A stretch of DNA of 64,000 nt from an uncultured Lachnospiraceae bacterium (GCA_947625775.1 CANQPM010000003.1:1-64000), one strand, 5' to 3'. Numbered from the stretch's first letter, positions 23,966 through 34,360 are shown. Program-made: numbers and translations. Notes: generated by a model not told the origin, from the sequence alone.

Positions 23966-26921
23966 GGTATATGAGCTTGCGAAGGAGCTCGGCGTTGAAA
24001 ATAAAGAGGTTCTTTCGGAGCTGGAGAAAAAAGGTATAGAAAAGGGTTACAGGAATGCGCTGGAGGATGAGCTTGCTGAGGAGATAAGGGTTATTTTCAA
24101 GGCAAAAACCGCATCGCCTAAGACAGAAAAAAATGCGGAGACAAAGGCTACGGAGGCAAAGGCTGCGGAGACAAAATCAGCGGAGATAAAGGCGGCAGAG
24201 ACAAAAACGGCTGATTCAAAGCAGAAGGCGGCAAAGCCCGAGGAGCCCAAACAGGAAAAGGCGGCGGAGGCAAAGCCTGCCAAGGCAAAGGAAAACGGCG
24301 GCGCTCCTGTCAAAAAGAAAAAAAGCATAATATTTATAAGCAATCCTCAGAACTCGAAAATGCCTGGAGCGCAGATACCGAAGAAACCAATAGGGGTAGA
24401 AAAAAAGAAAGCGGCAAAGCCCGCAGATACAGCGGCGGCAAAGGCTGCGGCGGATTCAAATTCATCTGCGGCAAAGTCTTCTGCCGCAATAAAACCAGCT
24501 GCTGAAAAGACGGAGACGCCTTTAAAGGAAAAGGAAATAAAGACAGCGGAGACTTTAGCTGACAAAACCTCGAGCGAGACAGCGGCAGCAGCAAATACAA
24601 ACATTCCAAAGAATGAGAATGAGACGGCGGCAGTGCAGAAGAATACAAATATACAGAAACGTGATAACCAAAGAAATGATAATCAGCGAAATGACAGCCC
24701 GAGAAATGACGGCCAAAGGCGCGACGACCAGCGTGGTGACAGGCAGCGCGGCGATGGACAAAGACGCGACGGGCAAAGGCGTGACGACCAGAGAGGCGAC
24801 AGGCAGCGCGGCGACGGACAAAGGCGTGACGGGCAAAGACGTGACGACCAGAGAGGCGACAGGCAGCGCGGCGACAGGAATAAATCACAGGGCTACGGCG
24901 GGCGTGACAATGAGCGCGGACGTGACAGCAGAGGCGGCTTTGGCGGCGGAAAGGGCAGTAAAGGCGGCTTTGTGCCCGAGAGCCCTATCAAAGACGCGGA
25001 GAAGCACAGAGATGAGGAAAAGCGCCGTATCAGCCAGGAAAAGGACAAGAGAAACCGCAAGGATTTGATTTATGAAGACGACGGCGACATGATGAACATT
25101 AAGGGCAAGAACAAGCCGGGCAAATTTATTAAGCCTGAGAAGAAGCCTGCAGAAACCGTTGAGGAACAGATAAAGGTTATCACCCTCCCTGAGAAGCTTA
25201 CGATAAAGGAGCTTGCGGATAAGATGAAGCTCCAGCCGTCGGCAATCGTCAAAAAGCTTTTCATGCAGGGGCAGATTGTTACCGTCAATCAGGAAATTTC
25301 CTATGAAACCGCAGAGAACATTGCTATTGAGTATGATGTCATCTGTGAGAAGGAAGTAAAGGTTGACGTGATAGAGGAGCTGTTAAAGGAGAACGAGGAG
25401 AACGAGGCGGATATGGTATCAAGGCCTCCCGTTATCTGTGTCATGGGGCATGTCGACCATGGCAAAACGTCCCTGCTTGATGCCATCAGAAAGACTAATG
25501 TTACGGATAAGGAGGCAGGCGGCATCACGCAGCATATCGGCGCTTACACCGTAAAGATAAACGACCAGAAGATTACCTTCCTTGACACTCCGGGACACGA
25601 AGCGTTCACGGCAATGCGTATGAGGGGCGCTAATTCCACAGATATAGCAATCCTTGTAGTGGCGGCTGACGACGGCGTTATGCCTCAGACAGTCGAGGCG
25701 ATAAACCACGCAAAGGCGGCAGGCATTGAGATTATCGTAGCCGTAAACAAGATTGATAAGCCTGGCGCAAATGTGGAGAGGGTTAAACAGGAGCTCACCG
25801 AGTATGGGCTTATTGCCGAGGACTGGGGCGGCAGCACAGTATTTGTGCCTGTATCTGCAAAGAGCGGCGAAGGCATAGAGCAGCTTCTTGAAATGATACT
25901 TTTGACGGCGGAAGTGCTTGAATTAAAGGCAAATCCTAACAGACGCGCAAGAGGACTTGTGATCGAGGCGGAGCTTGACAAGGGGCGCGGGCCTGTGGCT
26001 ACCGTGCTTGTGCAGAAGGGCACGCTTAAGGTTGGCGATTTTGTATCAGCGGGAGCGGCAAGCGGCAAAGTGCGCGCTATGATAGACGACAAGGGCAGGC
26101 GCGTAAAAGAGGCAGGACCGTCTACGCCGGTAGAGATACTCGGACTTGGCGACGTGCCGAACGCGGGCGATATATTTATCGCGCATGAAAATGACAAGGA
26201 GGCGAAATACTACGCTGAAACCTTTGTGGCGCAGAATAAAGAGAAGCTTCTTGAAGATACTAAAACCAAGATGTCGCTTGATGATCTGTTCTCACAGATT
26301 CAGGCGGGCAGCCTTAAAGAGCTCAACCTTATCATCAAGGCTGACGTACAGGGCAGTGTAGAGGCTGTAAAGCAGAGTCTTATGAAACTTTCAAATGATG
26401 AGGTAGTGGTAAAATGCATTCATGGCGGCGTAGGCGCGATAAACGAGTCAGACGTAATACTTGCGTCGGCTTCAAACGCGATTATCATAGGCTTTAACGT
26501 GCGTCCCGACGCCGTGGCAAAGAACACGGCAGAGCGCGAGGGCGTAGACGTAAGGCTTTACAAGGTAATTTATCAGGCAATAGAGGACATTGAGGCGGCT
26601 ATGAAGGGCATGCTCGATCCTATATTCGAGGAGAAGGTTATCGGACACGCCGAGGTAAGGCAGATTTTCAAGGCGTCGGCAGTCGGAAACATCGCGGGCT
26701 CATATGTGCTTGACGGCGTATTCCAGAGGGATTGCAAGATTAGGATTACGCGCGAGGGCGAGCAGATTTATGAAGGCAGCCTTGCGTCATTGAAACGCTT
26801 TAAGGATGATGTGAAGGAGGTCAAGGCAGGCTTTGAGTGCGGACTTGTATTTGAAGGCTTTGACAGCATGCAGGAGCTTGACATCGTCGAGGCGTATATA
26901 ATGGTTGAGGTGCCCAGATAA
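23952..26921 (+). CDS. infB: Translation initiation factor IF-2
   Basis: 989 residues from ATG 23952, which has GGAGG; an in-frame ATG seven codons earlier has no better site. The N-terminal IF2-N domain ([20 protein letters not shown]) is followed by about 370 residues of low-complexity Ala/Lys/Glu, then Arg/Asp/Gln/Gly repeats. A second IF2-N domain ([20 protein letters not shown]) leads to the GTPase with [19 protein letters not shown] and NKIDKPGA, and the C-terminal fMet-tRNA domain. It recruits initiator tRNA to the 30S subunit. The linker carries three in-frame copies of a 20-residue repeat. Confidence 0.96.
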   Translation: MAKIKVYELAKELGVENKEVLSELEKKGIEKGYRNALEDELAEEIRVIFKAKTASPKTEKNAETKATEAKAAETKSAEIKAAETKTADSKQKAAKPEEPKQEKAAEAKPAKAKENGGAPVKKKKSIIFISNPQNSKMPGAQIPKKPIGVEKKKAAKPADTAAAKAAADSNSSAAKSSAAIKPAAEKTETPLKEKEIKTAETLADKTSSETAAAANTNIPKNENETAAVQKNTNIQKRDNQRNDNQRNDSPRNDGQRRDDQRGDRQRGDGQRRDGQRRDDQRGDRQRGDGQRRDGQRRDDQRGDRQRGDRNKSQGYGGRDNERGRDSRGGFGGGKGSKGGFVPESPIKDAEKHRDEEKRRISQEKDKRNRKDLIYEDDGDMMNIKGKNKPGKFIKPEKKPAETVEEQIKVITLPEKLTIKELADKMKLQPSAIVKKLFMQGQIVTVNQEISYETAENIAIEYDVICEKEVKVDVIEELLKENEENEADMVSRPPVICVMGHVDHGKTSLLDAIRKTNVTDKEAGGITQHIGAYTVKINDQKITFLDTPGHEAFTAMRMRGANSTDIAILVVAADDGVMPQTVEAINHAKAAGIEIIVAVNKIDKPGANVERVKQELTEYGLIAEDWGGSTVFVPVSAKSGEGIEQLLEMILLTAEVLELKANPNRRARGLVIEAELDKGRGPVATVLVQKGTLKVGDFVSAGAASGKVRAMIDDKGRRVKEAGPSTPVEILGLGDVPNAGDIFIAHENDKEAKYYAETFVAQNKEKLLEDTKTKMSLDDLFSQIQAGSLKELNLIIKADVQGSVEAVKQSLMKLSNDEVVVKCIHGGVGAINESDVILASASNAIIIGFNVRPDAVAKNTAEREGVDVRLYKVIYQAIEDIEAAMKGMLDPIFEEKVIGHAEVRQIFKASAVGNIAGSYVLDGVFQRDCKIRITREGEQIYEGSLASLKRFKDDVKEVKAGFECGLVFEGFDSMQELDIVEAYIMVEVPR
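24711..24876 (+). repeat. In-frame 60-bp tandem repeat in the infB linker
   Basis: A 60-base unit encoding [20 protein letters not shown] begins at 24711, 24771 and 24831 (last copy partial). Sub-repeats of RGD/RRD form a finer 15-base periodicity. Being a multiple of three, copy-number changes would keep frame. Confidence 0.9.
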
Positions 26922-26969
26922 AAATGCAGAAGCGGTGTTTTAATGGGTATTTAGGCATGGAGGAGCAGA

Positions 26970-27353
26970 ATGAGGAAAAACAGTGTTAAAAACACTCGCA
27001 TAAATGGCGAGGTCCAGCGCTCGCTTGCAGAGATAATCAGAAGTGAAATAAAGGATCCAAGGATTAACCCTATGACATCTGTAGTGTCGGTCGAGGTCGC
27101 TCCTGATTTAAAGACCTGCAAGGCATGGATAAGCGTATTGGGCGATGAGGCTTCGCAGAAGGCTACGCTTGAGGGCTTAAAGAGCGCTGAGGGCTATATA
27201 AAAAATCAGCTGGCAAAGACGGTAAATCTCAGAAATACGCCTGAAATTAAATTCATTTTGGATCAGTCAATCGCTTACGGCGTTTCAATGTCAAAGAGGA
27301 TTGACGAGGTAAACCGCGCCGACGAGCAGAAGCGGGCTGAAACAGAGCATTAA
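26970..27353 (+). CDS. rbfA: Ribosome-binding factor A
   Basis: 127 residues with the KH-like RbfA fold: RINGEVQRSLAEIIRSEIKD, DPRINPMTSVVSVEVAPDL, LKSAEGYIKNQL and LRNTPEIKFILDQS. Needed for 30S maturation and cold growth. GGAGGAG lies before the ATG. It is 48 bases after infB in the same operon. Confidence 0.95.
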   Translation: MRKNSVKNTRINGEVQRSLAEIIRSEIKDPRINPMTSVVSVEVAPDLKTCKAWISVLGDEASQKATLEGLKSAEGYIKNQLAKTVNLRNTPEIKFILDQSIAYGVSMSKRIDEVNRADEQKRAETEH

Positions 27354-27380
27354 GGCAGCATTTGACAGGAAGGGAGTTTT

Positions 27381-28382
27381 TTGACAGTAATGGAAATAAT
27401 TAATTTATTAGAAGAATGTAGGGGTGCACAGAGCATAGTGATTTCAAGCCATATCAGACCTGACGGCGACTGCGTCGGCTCGTGTCTGGCGGTATATCTT
27501 TTCTTGAAAAAGACTATGCCCTGCGCGGACATAAAGCTTTGTCTTGAAAAGCCGTCGGAGAAATTCTCATGCATAAAGGGGTATGAGGACATAGACAGCA
27601 ATTATGACGTAAGTACAGAGCCAGATGTTTTTATAGCTCTCGACTGCGAAAAATCAAGGCTTGGCGAAGGCGAGAAAATTTTTGATGTTTCAAAAAAGCG
27701 CATAAATATTGACCATCATGTGAGCAACGAGCTTGGCAGCGGCGACGTGAATTATATCGTACCGCACTGCAGCTCTACGGCGGAGCTTGTGTATGACGTG
27801 CTTGACAAGGAATACATAGACACTGACATTGCAAAGGCAATTTACATGGGAATTGCCCACGACACGGGAATTTTCCAGTATTCAAATACATCACCCAAGA
27901 CTCTGCGCACAGCCGCCGAGCTTATAGAGTACGGCTTTGATTTTTCAAGGCTTATCGACGAGACCTATTATGAAAAGACATATGTGCAGAACCAGCTTTT
28001 GGGCAGGGCGCTTCTGGAAAGCATAGTATTTATGCATGGAAAGTGCATAGTAAGCTCGGTAGACCAGAAAACGCTTGACTTTTATAATGCGACGTCAGAC
28101 GATTTGGACGGCATTGTAAATCAGCTCCGTGTTATTAAAGGCGTAGAGTGCGCTGTATTTATGTACCCGATTGGCAACCTTCAATACAAGGTAAGCCTGC
28201 GCTCATGCAGCTATGTAGACGTGAGCAGGGTTGCGTCATATTTTGGCGGCGGCGGACATGTGAGGGCAGCAGGCTGTGATATGAACGGCACATTTTATGA
28301 CGTGATAAACAATATTTCCGCGCAGATTGAGCGGCAGATTTTAGAGCACGAGCAAAACCAGAACCAAAACCAAGAGGAATAG
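27381..28382 (+). CDS. nrnA: DHH-family oligoribonuclease / pAp phosphatase (NrnA-type)
   Basis: 333 residues if the TTG at 27381 is used; an ATG nine bases on is the alternative, both behind GGGAG. The DHH domain has SHIRPDGDCVGS, a DCEKS motif and INIDHHVSN; the DHHA1 domain ends with FGGGGHVRAAGC. NrnA degrades nano-RNAs and removes the 3' phosphate of pAp. Placement between rbfA and truB is the standard Firmicutes order. Confidence 0.9.
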   Translation: MTVMEIINLLEECRGAQSIVISSHIRPDGDCVGSCLAVYLFLKKTMPCADIKLCLEKPSEKFSCIKGYEDIDSNYDVSTEPDVFIALDCEKSRLGEGEKIFDVSKKRINIDHHVSNELGSGDVNYIVPHCSSTAELVYDVLDKEYIDTDIAKAIYMGIAHDTGIFQYSNTSPKTLRTAAELIEYGFDFSRLIDETYYEKTYVQNQLLGRALLESIVFMHGKCIVSSVDQKTLDFYNATSDDLDGIVNQLRVIKGVECAVFMYPIGNLQYKVSLRSCSYVDVSRVASYFGGGGHVRAAGCDMNGTFYDVINNISAQIERQILEHEQNQNQNQEE

Positions 28383-28398
28383 GCGGTGCGGAGGTTTA

Positions 28399-29307
28399 AT
28401 GAACGGAATACTTGTCATATACAAGGAGGCAGGCTACACCTCCCATGACGTTGTGGCGCGTCTCAGGGGCATATTAAAGCAGAAAAAAATAGGGCATACT
28501 GGCACGCTTGATCCCGATGCTATGGGAGTGCTTCCCGTATGCCTTGGCAATGCCACAAAGCTGTGCGATATGGTTGCCGAGGGCGGTAAGGAGTATAAGG
28601 CGCGTATGCTGCTTGGTGTCACCACCGATACTCAGGATATGAGCGGCAGGGTGCTTTCGAGAAGCGACATAAGGGTGAGCCGTGATGAGATTGAAACGGC
28701 GGTTATGAGCTTTGTAGGCGGCTATGAGCAGGTGCCGCCTATGTTTTCCGCATTAAAAATCGGCGGCAAAAGGCTTTATGAGCTTGCGCGCATGGGCAGG
28801 GAGGTAGAGCGCGCTCCGAGGCATGTCGAGATATCTGATATAAAAATACTTGACATAAATCCTCCGCGCGTCTCATTTACCGTGGAATGTTCAAAGGGCA
28901 CGTACATAAGGTCGCTCTGCGCCGATATAGGCGATATGCTTGGCTGCGGCGCCGCTATGCAGGAGCTCACCAGACTTAGGGTGGGACAGTATAAAATAGC
29001 TGACGCGCTTACGCTTTCCGAGGTTGAGGAGCTTGCGGATAAAGAAATGCTTGAAAAGCATATAATCCCGATAGACAGCCTGTTTGAAGACTATTACAGC
29101 GCGGCAGTCAGGGAAGACGCAAAAAAGACGCTTATGAACGGAAACAAGCTCTATCCGTATCAGCTTGACATCGACAATGAAAACCATCATTTTATCAGGG
29201 GAGACCTGCTCAGGGTATATCTGGATAATCCATTGGGAAACAGGGAGCTTAAAGCGGTATATTGTTATGACGGCGGCTGTTTTAAGCCGTATAAAATGTT
29301 TTTGTAA
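28399..29307 (+). CDS. truB: tRNA pseudouridine(55) synthase
   Basis: 302 residues. The catalytic Asp is in KIGHTGTLDPDAMGVLP, with the family GYTSHDVVARLR before it and FTVECSKGTYIRSLCADIG afterward. It makes pseudouridine 55 in the T loop. GGAGG precedes the start, 16 bases after nrnA. Confidence 0.95.
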   Translation: MNGILVIYKEAGYTSHDVVARLRGILKQKKIGHTGTLDPDAMGVLPVCLGNATKLCDMVAEGGKEYKARMLLGVTTDTQDMSGRVLSRSDIRVSRDEIETAVMSFVGGYEQVPPMFSALKIGGKRLYELARMGREVERAPRHVEISDIKILDINPPRVSFTVECSKGTYIRSLCADIGDMLGCGAAMQELTRLRVGQYKIADALTLSEVEELADKEMLEKHIIPIDSLFEDYYSAAVREDAKKTLMNGNKLYPYQLDIDNENHHFIRGDLLRVYLDNPLGNRELKAVYCYDGGCFKPYKMFL

Positions 29308-29389
29308 GCGTTTATGTAAGCATTTATTAAGCATTCATGCATGCATATATGCGTACATTCAGAGCCGCAAAGGTGGTACGTGTGATTTT

Positions 29390-30331
29390 ATGAAGATAAT
29401 AGAAAATACAACCGAATTTAATATAAATGAAAAAACTGCTGTGGCAATCGGCAAGTTTGACGGCTTTCACAGAGGCCACCAAAAGCTGCTGCGCATGCTG
29501 AAGGAACAAAAAGACAACGGACTCGCATCTGTTGTCTTTACATTTGTGCCGTCTCCCGCCGCTTTTTTTGCAGGACACCCTTTAAAGGACTTGACGACGG
29601 TGGAGGAGAAAAGAAGTATTTTTGGACAGGCGGGCGTGGATTATCTTATAGAGTATCCTTTTTGTCAGGAGACCGCCGACATGGAGCCGCTTGATTATAT
29701 CAAGGACGTACTTGCGGGCAGGCTTAACGCCAAATGCATTGTCGCGGGAGATGATGTTTCTTTTGGAAGGAACGGGGCGGGCAGCTGCGGGCTTTTGAAG
29801 GAAAAGGCGGCGGAGTACGGCTACAGCGTGATTGTCATTGACAAGGTGCTTTATATGGAGCGCGAGGTAAGCTCTACATATGTGCGCGAGGAGGTCAGAA
29901 ACGGCAATATGGAGCTGGCAGGAAAGCTCCTTGGGCAGCCGTATCATATAGGCGGCGAGATAGTGCATGGCAGGCAGCTAGGCAGGACTATAGGCATGCC
30001 CACGGTAAATCTCATACCCGCGCCCGAAAAGCTTTTGCCGCCCAATGGCGTTTATTTTTCATATGTGCGCTTTTTTGACAGGGGGCTTAGCGGCATAAAG
30101 TACCCGTCAATCACCAATATAGGCACAAAGCCTACGGTAGATGAGCGCGAGGTTATGGGAGTTGAAACTTATATTTACGATTTTGACAAGGACGTGTACG
30201 GCAAAACCATGGAGGTGTTTCTGCTGAAATTTGTGCGGCATGAGATGCGGTTTGGCAGCGTAGAGGAGTTAAAGTCGCGCATGGCGCGTGACATAGCGGC
30301 GGGCAGAAGATTTCATAATCTGGAGTTTTAG
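29390..30331 (+). CDS. ribF: Bifunctional riboflavin kinase / FAD synthetase
   Basis: 313 residues from ATG 29390; longer in-frame readings run back into truB and are excluded. The N-terminal nucleotidyltransferase has AIGKFDGFHRGHQKLL (a GxFDGxHxGH signature) and the EVSSTYVREEVRNG motif; the C-terminal flavokinase has GRTIGMPTVNL and the NGVYFSYV, VETYIYDFDKDVYGK strands. It makes FMN then FAD. The ribosome binding site (AAGGTGG) is rather far at 12 bases. Last gene of the translation operon. Confidence 0.94.
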   Translation: MKIIENTTEFNINEKTAVAIGKFDGFHRGHQKLLRMLKEQKDNGLASVVFTFVPSPAAFFAGHPLKDLTTVEEKRSIFGQAGVDYLIEYPFCQETADMEPLDYIKDVLAGRLNAKCIVAGDDVSFGRNGAGSCGLLKEKAAEYGYSVIVIDKVLYMEREVSSTYVREEVRNGNMELAGKLLGQPYHIGGEIVHGRQLGRTIGMPTVNLIPAPEKLLPPNGVYFSYVRFFDRGLSGIKYPSITNIGTKPTVDEREVMGVETYIYDFDKDVYGKTMEVFLLKFVRHEMRFGSVEELKSRMARDIAAGRRFHNLEF

Positions 30332-30363
30332 AAAAATTTTAACATTTTAAAAGTCAGCTTTTA

Positions 30364-30392
30364 TTGACACGGCACTTGGTAAATGCTATAGT
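30364..30392 (+). promoter_or_regulatory. Sigma-A promoter of the NlpC/P60 gene
   Basis: TTGACA (30364-30369), 17-base spacer, TATAGT (30387-30392). Strong match, 62 bases before the start codon. Confidence 0.75.
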
Positions 30393-30453
30393 ATTTGATG
30401 TAACAAAGATGTAACAATTTTGTAAAGCTTTTAAGAAATGAGTTGTTAGATTA

Positions 30454-31581
30454 ATGAAAAGAATAACAGGATTAAGATACAGTGCATTTATCGCAGGTGT
30501 CGGCTTGGCTGCAGTATTGTTTGGAAACGGCGCATACGCTGTCACAAACCAGAGCAGTGACGAGACCAGTGCCAATGCCATCACGACAGTTGAATGGCAG
30601 GGGACATCAAACGAGAGCCTGACGGCAGAGGTAAAGCTTTCCGCAGGGGCGGGGCTTGTCCTTGACGAAGCGGTAAAGCCCGAGGATATAGAGGTTATAA
30701 AATCAAACGCGGTTATCGAGCAGCCAAAGCTTGAGCCCGAGACACACTGGGGATATACAAACCTTGGCATAGCGCATGTGGACAATCACCTGAACATAAG
30801 GCAGGAGCCCTCAGAGACAGGTAAGCTTGTGGGCAAGCTTTCAAAGGACGCGGCGTGCGAGATTCTGGAGGTTGAAAACGGCTGGGCGCATATCAAATCA
30901 GGCAAGGTAGAGGGCTATTGCAATACTGATTATCTGTATATGGGCGATGAGGCGATTGCGCGAGGCAAGGAGGTTGCCTCAATGATAGCGGTAGTGAACA
31001 CGCAGACCTTAAAGGTAAGAGAGCAGCCAAACACTGACTGCGCGGTAATCACCCTTATACCTCAAAACGAGGAGCTTGAGGTAGTAGACGTAATGGACAA
31101 CGGCTGGATTAAGTTTATGCTTGACGACGACGAGGCATATGTTTCGGGAGATTACGTAGATGTCGAGGAGCGCCTTGAAAAAGCAGTGACGCTGACAGAG
31201 CTGCTTTACGGGCAGGGCGTCTCAGATGTGCGCGTAAGCCTTGTGCAGTACGCAAAGCAGTACATAGGAAACCCTTACGTCTGGGGAGGCACGAGCCTCA
31301 CAAAAGGAGCGGACTGTTCAGGCTTTACGATGAGCATATACAAGAAATACGGCGTAAGCCTTCCGCACCATGCGGCATCACAGGCGCAGCTTGGCAAAAA
31401 GGTAAGCCTTGCGGAAGCTCAGCCCGGCGATTTGGTATTCTACTCAAAGAACGGCAGCATAAACCATGTGGCAATCTATATAGGCAACGGGCAGGTAATA
31501 CACGCGTCGAGCCCCAAGACAGGCATCAAGATTTCCACGGTGAATTACAGGTCAGTTGCGTGCGTGAGAAGATATTTGTAG
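30454..31581 (+). CDS. Secreted NlpC/P60 cell-wall hydrolase with two SH3 domains
   Basis: 375 residues. A signal peptide (KRITGLRYSAFIAGVGLAAV, cleavage likely after GAYA) leads to two bacterial SH3 domains, near 115-165 (HLNIRQEPSETGKLVG) and 180-235 (TLKVREQPNTDCAV). The C-terminal NlpC/P60 domain has Cys near 288 in GADCSGFTMS, and histidines in INHVAIYIG and QVIHASSP. It cleaves D-Glu-diaminopimelate bonds in peptidoglycan peptides, acting outside the cell during growth or division. The ribosome binding site is weak, so the start could be debated, but the signal peptide fits it. Confidence 0.92.
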   Translation: MKRITGLRYSAFIAGVGLAAVLFGNGAYAVTNQSSDETSANAITTVEWQGTSNESLTAEVKLSAGAGLVLDEAVKPEDIEVIKSNAVIEQPKLEPETHWGYTNLGIAHVDNHLNIRQEPSETGKLVGKLSKDAACEILEVENGWAHIKSGKVEGYCNTDYLYMGDEAIARGKEVASMIAVVNTQTLKVREQPNTDCAVITLIPQNEELEVVDVMDNGWIKFMLDDDEAYVSGDYVDVEERLEKAVTLTELLYGQGVSDVRVSLVQYAKQYIGNPYVWGGTSLTKGADCSGFTMSIYKKYGVSLPHHAASQAQLGKKVSLAEAQPGDLVFYSKNGSINHVAIYIGNGQVIHASSPKTGIKISTVNYRSVACVRRYL

Positions 31582-31588
31582 ATTTTTC

Positions 31589-31617
31589 TTGCATATAGCA
31601 CATATATGTGTTATACT
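31589..31617 (+). promoter_or_regulatory. Sigma-A promoter of rpsO
   Basis: TTGCAT (31589-31594) and TATACT (31612-31617) with 17 bases between. Transcription should start near 31623, just before the leader hairpins. Confidence 0.7.
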
Positions 31618-31623
31618 TTCTTA

Positions 31624-31696
31624 GTGTGCTGAAAATCACACTGAATATAGCCTGTGCCCAGTGTCGGGACGCTCCGGCCCAGACTTGGTACAAGGC
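31624..31696 (+). promoter_or_regulatory. Structured 5' leader of rpsO (candidate S15 autoregulatory element)
   Basis: Three helices can be drawn: GTGTG/CACAC (31624-31641), an outer helix GCCT-GTGCC (31650-31658) with GGTAC-A-AGGC (31687-31696), and inside it AGTGT/ACGCT around CGGG (31660-31673). The junction layout is like S15-binding leaders, in which S15 recognises a mimic of its rRNA site. The assignment is by position and shape only. Confidence 0.5.
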
Positions 31697-31724
31697 GGTA
31701 AACAATAAAATGGAGGATTTAAAA

Positions 31725-31991
31725 ATGATAGCTAAAGAAAAGAAACAGGCAATTATGAATGAGTATGCCAGAACACCTGGCGACACAGGCTCTCCCGAGG
31801 TTCAGATAGCTGTCCTTACAGCGAGAATACAGGAGCTCAATGAGCACTTGCAGAAAAATCCGAAGGATCACCATTCAAGACGTGGTCTTTTGAAAATGGT
31901 AGGTCAGAGACGTGGGCTGCTTGATTATTTAAAGAGAAAAGACATCGAGAGATATCGTGCTCTGATTGAGAAGCTTGGCATCAGAAAGTAA
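31725..31991 (+). CDS. rpsO: 30S ribosomal protein S15
   Basis: 88 residues from ATG 31725 with GGAGG at eight bases; in-frame ATGs upstream lie in the leader. Family sequence is unmistakable: [35 protein letters not shown]. Binds 16S rRNA early in 30S assembly. Confidence 0.97.
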   Translation: MIAKEKKQAIMNEYARTPGDTGSPEVQIAVLTARIQELNEHLQKNPKDHHSRRGLLKMVGQRRGLLDYLKRKDIERYRALIEKLGIRK

Positions 31992-32011
31992 TTATTGTTA
32001 CTTCAACTTTT

Positions 32012-32036
32012 AAGGGGCGGTTTATTCCGCCCTTTT
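32012..32036 (+). terminator. Terminator between rpsO and pnp
   Basis: AAGGGGCGG and CCGCCCTTTT around TTTATT, ending in a T run. It lies 20 bases after rpsO, so pnp transcription depends on read-through or its own promoter. Confidence 0.8.
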
Positions 32037-32111
32037 AGTATCATTTAAGTATTTAATCAGCTATAGCAATAAAGACAGAAAATATATTTTAAGAAAAGGA
32101 GATTTGTTTGT

Positions 32112-34238
32112 ATGGATTACATTACGTTCAGCGAAAAGAAAGACAAGTCCTACAAGGCGTACAGTCTCGAGCTTGCGGGACATACCCTGACAGTTGACAT
32201 AGGCAGAGTGGCGGCGCAGGCAAACGGCGCGGCGCTCATGCATTATGGAGATACCACTGTGCTCTGTACTGCCACGGCGTCGGACAAGCCCAGGGACGGC
32301 ATAGACTTCTTCCCTCTTTCAGTGGAATACGAGGAGAAATTATACGCCGTAGGCAAAATCCCAGGCGGATTTAACAAGAGAGAGGGCAAGGCAAGCGAAA
32401 ATGCCATTCTTACAAGCCGCGTCATTGACAGACCTATGCGCCCCCTGTTTCCCAAGGATTACAGAAATGATGTTACGTTAAACAATATGGTAATGAGCGT
32501 TGATCCTGAATGTCGCCCCGAACTCGTGGCTATGCTTGGCTCGGCTATCGTTACATCTATATCTGATATTCCGTTTGACGGTCCGTGCGCTACCACGCAG
32601 ATGGGACTGGTTGACGGTGAATTTGTCCTTAATCCCAATCAGGAGCAGTGGAAAAACGGCGATTTGCAGCTTACCGTCGCGTCTACAAGCCAGAAGGTCA
32701 TCATGATAGAGGCAGGCGCAAACGAGGTTCCCGAGGACAAGATGATAGAGGCGATTTACAAGTGCCATGAGGTAAACCAGACGATAATCGCGTTTATCAA
32801 TAAAATTGTCGCAGAGGTCGGCAAGCCTAAGCACGAATATACAAGCTGCGCTGTTCCCGAGGAGATGTTTGCAAAAATCAAAGAGATAGTGCCTCCCGAG
32901 GAGATGGAGACGGCAGTATTCACTGATGAAAAGCAGGTAAGAGAGGAAAATATCAAAAAGATTACGGAGCGTCTCGAGGAAGCGTTTGCCGACAACGAGG
33001 AATGGCTTGCGATACTTGGCGAGGCTGTTTACCAGTATCAGAAAAAGACTGTGCGCAAGATGATTTTGAAGGATCACAAGCGTCCTGACGGACGCGCCAT
33101 CACGCAGATCCGCCCGCTTGCGGCTGAAGTTGATGTTATACCCAGAGTACATGGCTCGGCTATGTTTACGCGCGGACAGACACAGATATGCACTGTAACC
33201 ACATTGGCTCCGCTTTCAGAGATGCAGAAAATTGACGGCCTCGATGAAAATGAGACATCAAAGAGATATATGCACCACTATAATTTCCCTTCATATTCTG
33301 TAGGGGAGACAAAGCCGTCAAGAGGACCGGGACGCCGCGAAATCGGACATGGCGCGCTTGCGGAGAAGGCGCTTGTGCCTGTGCTTCCGACAGAGGAGGA
33401 GTTTCCTTACGCTATCCGTACAGTATCGGAGACCTTTGAGTCAAACGGCTCTACATCGCAGGGCTCAATCTGCGCGTCAACAATGTCGCTTATGGCGGCA
33501 GGCGTGCCTATAAAGAAGCCCGTTGCAGGTATTTCCTGCGGTCTTGTGACTGGCGAGACAGATGATGATTATATCGTGCTCACTGATATTCAGGGACTTG
33601 AGGATTTCTTCGGTGATATGGATTTCAAGGTAGCGGGCACTAGGGACGGCATCACAGCCATTCAGATGGATATTAAGATTCATGGTCTTACAAGGCCTAT
33701 TGTTGAGGAAGCGATTGCCAAGACAAGAGACGCGAGAATGTACATCTTAAATGAAATTATGCTGCCCTGCATTTCTGCTCCAAGGCCAGAGGTTGGCAAG
33801 TATGCTCCAAAGATTATACAGCTTCAGATTAATCCTGAAAAGATTGGCGATGTTGTAGGTCAGAGAGGAAAGACAATCAACGCGATTATCGACCAGACGG
33901 GCGTTAAGATTGACATTACAGACGACGGCTTTGTAAGCATCTGCGGCACGGACCAGGCTATGATGAACAAGGCAAGCGAGATGATAAAGATTATTACCAC
34001 AGACTTTGAGGAAGGGCAGATTTTCAAGGGTAAGGTAGTAAGCATCAAGGAGTTTGGCGCGTTTATCGAATTTGCTCCCGGCAAGGAAGGAATGGTACAC
34101 ATTTCAAAGATTGCGCGTGAGAGAATTAACCGTGTGGAAGATGTACTCACGCTTGGCGACATAGTTACGGTAGTGTGCCTCGGCAAGGATAAGATGGGCA
34201 GGATAAGCTTTTCAATGAAGGACGTAGCGCAGGTATAA
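32112..34238 (+). CDS. pnp: Polyribonucleotide nucleotidyltransferase (PNPase)
   Basis: 708 residues: two RNase PH domains (LMHYGDTTVLCTATAS; GSAMFTRGQTQICTVTTL), active-site region SNGSTSQGSICASTMS, KH domain (IGDVVGQRGKTINAI) and C-terminal S1 domain (GKVVSIKEFGAFIEF). It degrades RNA phosphorolytically and joins the RNA degradosome. AAGGAG precedes the ATG. The rpsO-pnp order is standard. Confidence 0.97.
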   Translation: MDYITFSEKKDKSYKAYSLELAGHTLTVDIGRVAAQANGAALMHYGDTTVLCTATASDKPRDGIDFFPLSVEYEEKLYAVGKIPGGFNKREGKASENAILTSRVIDRPMRPLFPKDYRNDVTLNNMVMSVDPECRPELVAMLGSAIVTSISDIPFDGPCATTQMGLVDGEFVLNPNQEQWKNGDLQLTVASTSQKVIMIEAGANEVPEDKMIEAIYKCHEVNQTIIAFINKIVAEVGKPKHEYTSCAVPEEMFAKIKEIVPPEEMETAVFTDEKQVREENIKKITERLEEAFADNEEWLAILGEAVYQYQKKTVRKMILKDHKRPDGRAITQIRPLAAEVDVIPRVHGSAMFTRGQTQICTVTTLAPLSEMQKIDGLDENETSKRYMHHYNFPSYSVGETKPSRGPGRREIGHGALAEKALVPVLPTEEEFPYAIRTVSETFESNGSTSQGSICASTMSLMAAGVPIKKPVAGISCGLVTGETDDDYIVLTDIQGLEDFFGDMDFKVAGTRDGITAIQMDIKIHGLTRPIVEEAIAKTRDARMYILNEIMLPCISAPRPEVGKYAPKIIQLQINPEKIGDVVGQRGKTINAIIDQTGVKIDITDDGFVSICGTDQAMMNKASEMIKIITTDFEEGQIFKGKVVSIKEFGAFIEFAPGKEGMVHISKIARERINRVEDVLTLGDIVTVVCLGKDKMGRISFSMKDVAQV

Positions 34239-34249
34239 ATTAAAGGCAA

Positions 34250-34288
34250 AAGCCGTCACTATTGGTGGTAGTGGCGGCTTATTTTTTT
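34250..34288 (+). terminator. Terminator after pnp
   Basis: AGCCGTCACTA pairs with TAGTGGCGGCT (one G-U) around a seven-base loop, followed by TATTTTTTT. Confidence 0.9.
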
Positions 34289-34360
34289 ACTATATTTCAA
34301 CAAAAAGTGTTTTGCAGACAGCATATCAAAGTTTTTTGCTGTTACAAAAATATTTCATAT

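Noticed and set aside
24334-24888. Arg/His-rich frame opposite the infB linker
   Set aside because: It is produced by the low-complexity repeats of infB read backward.
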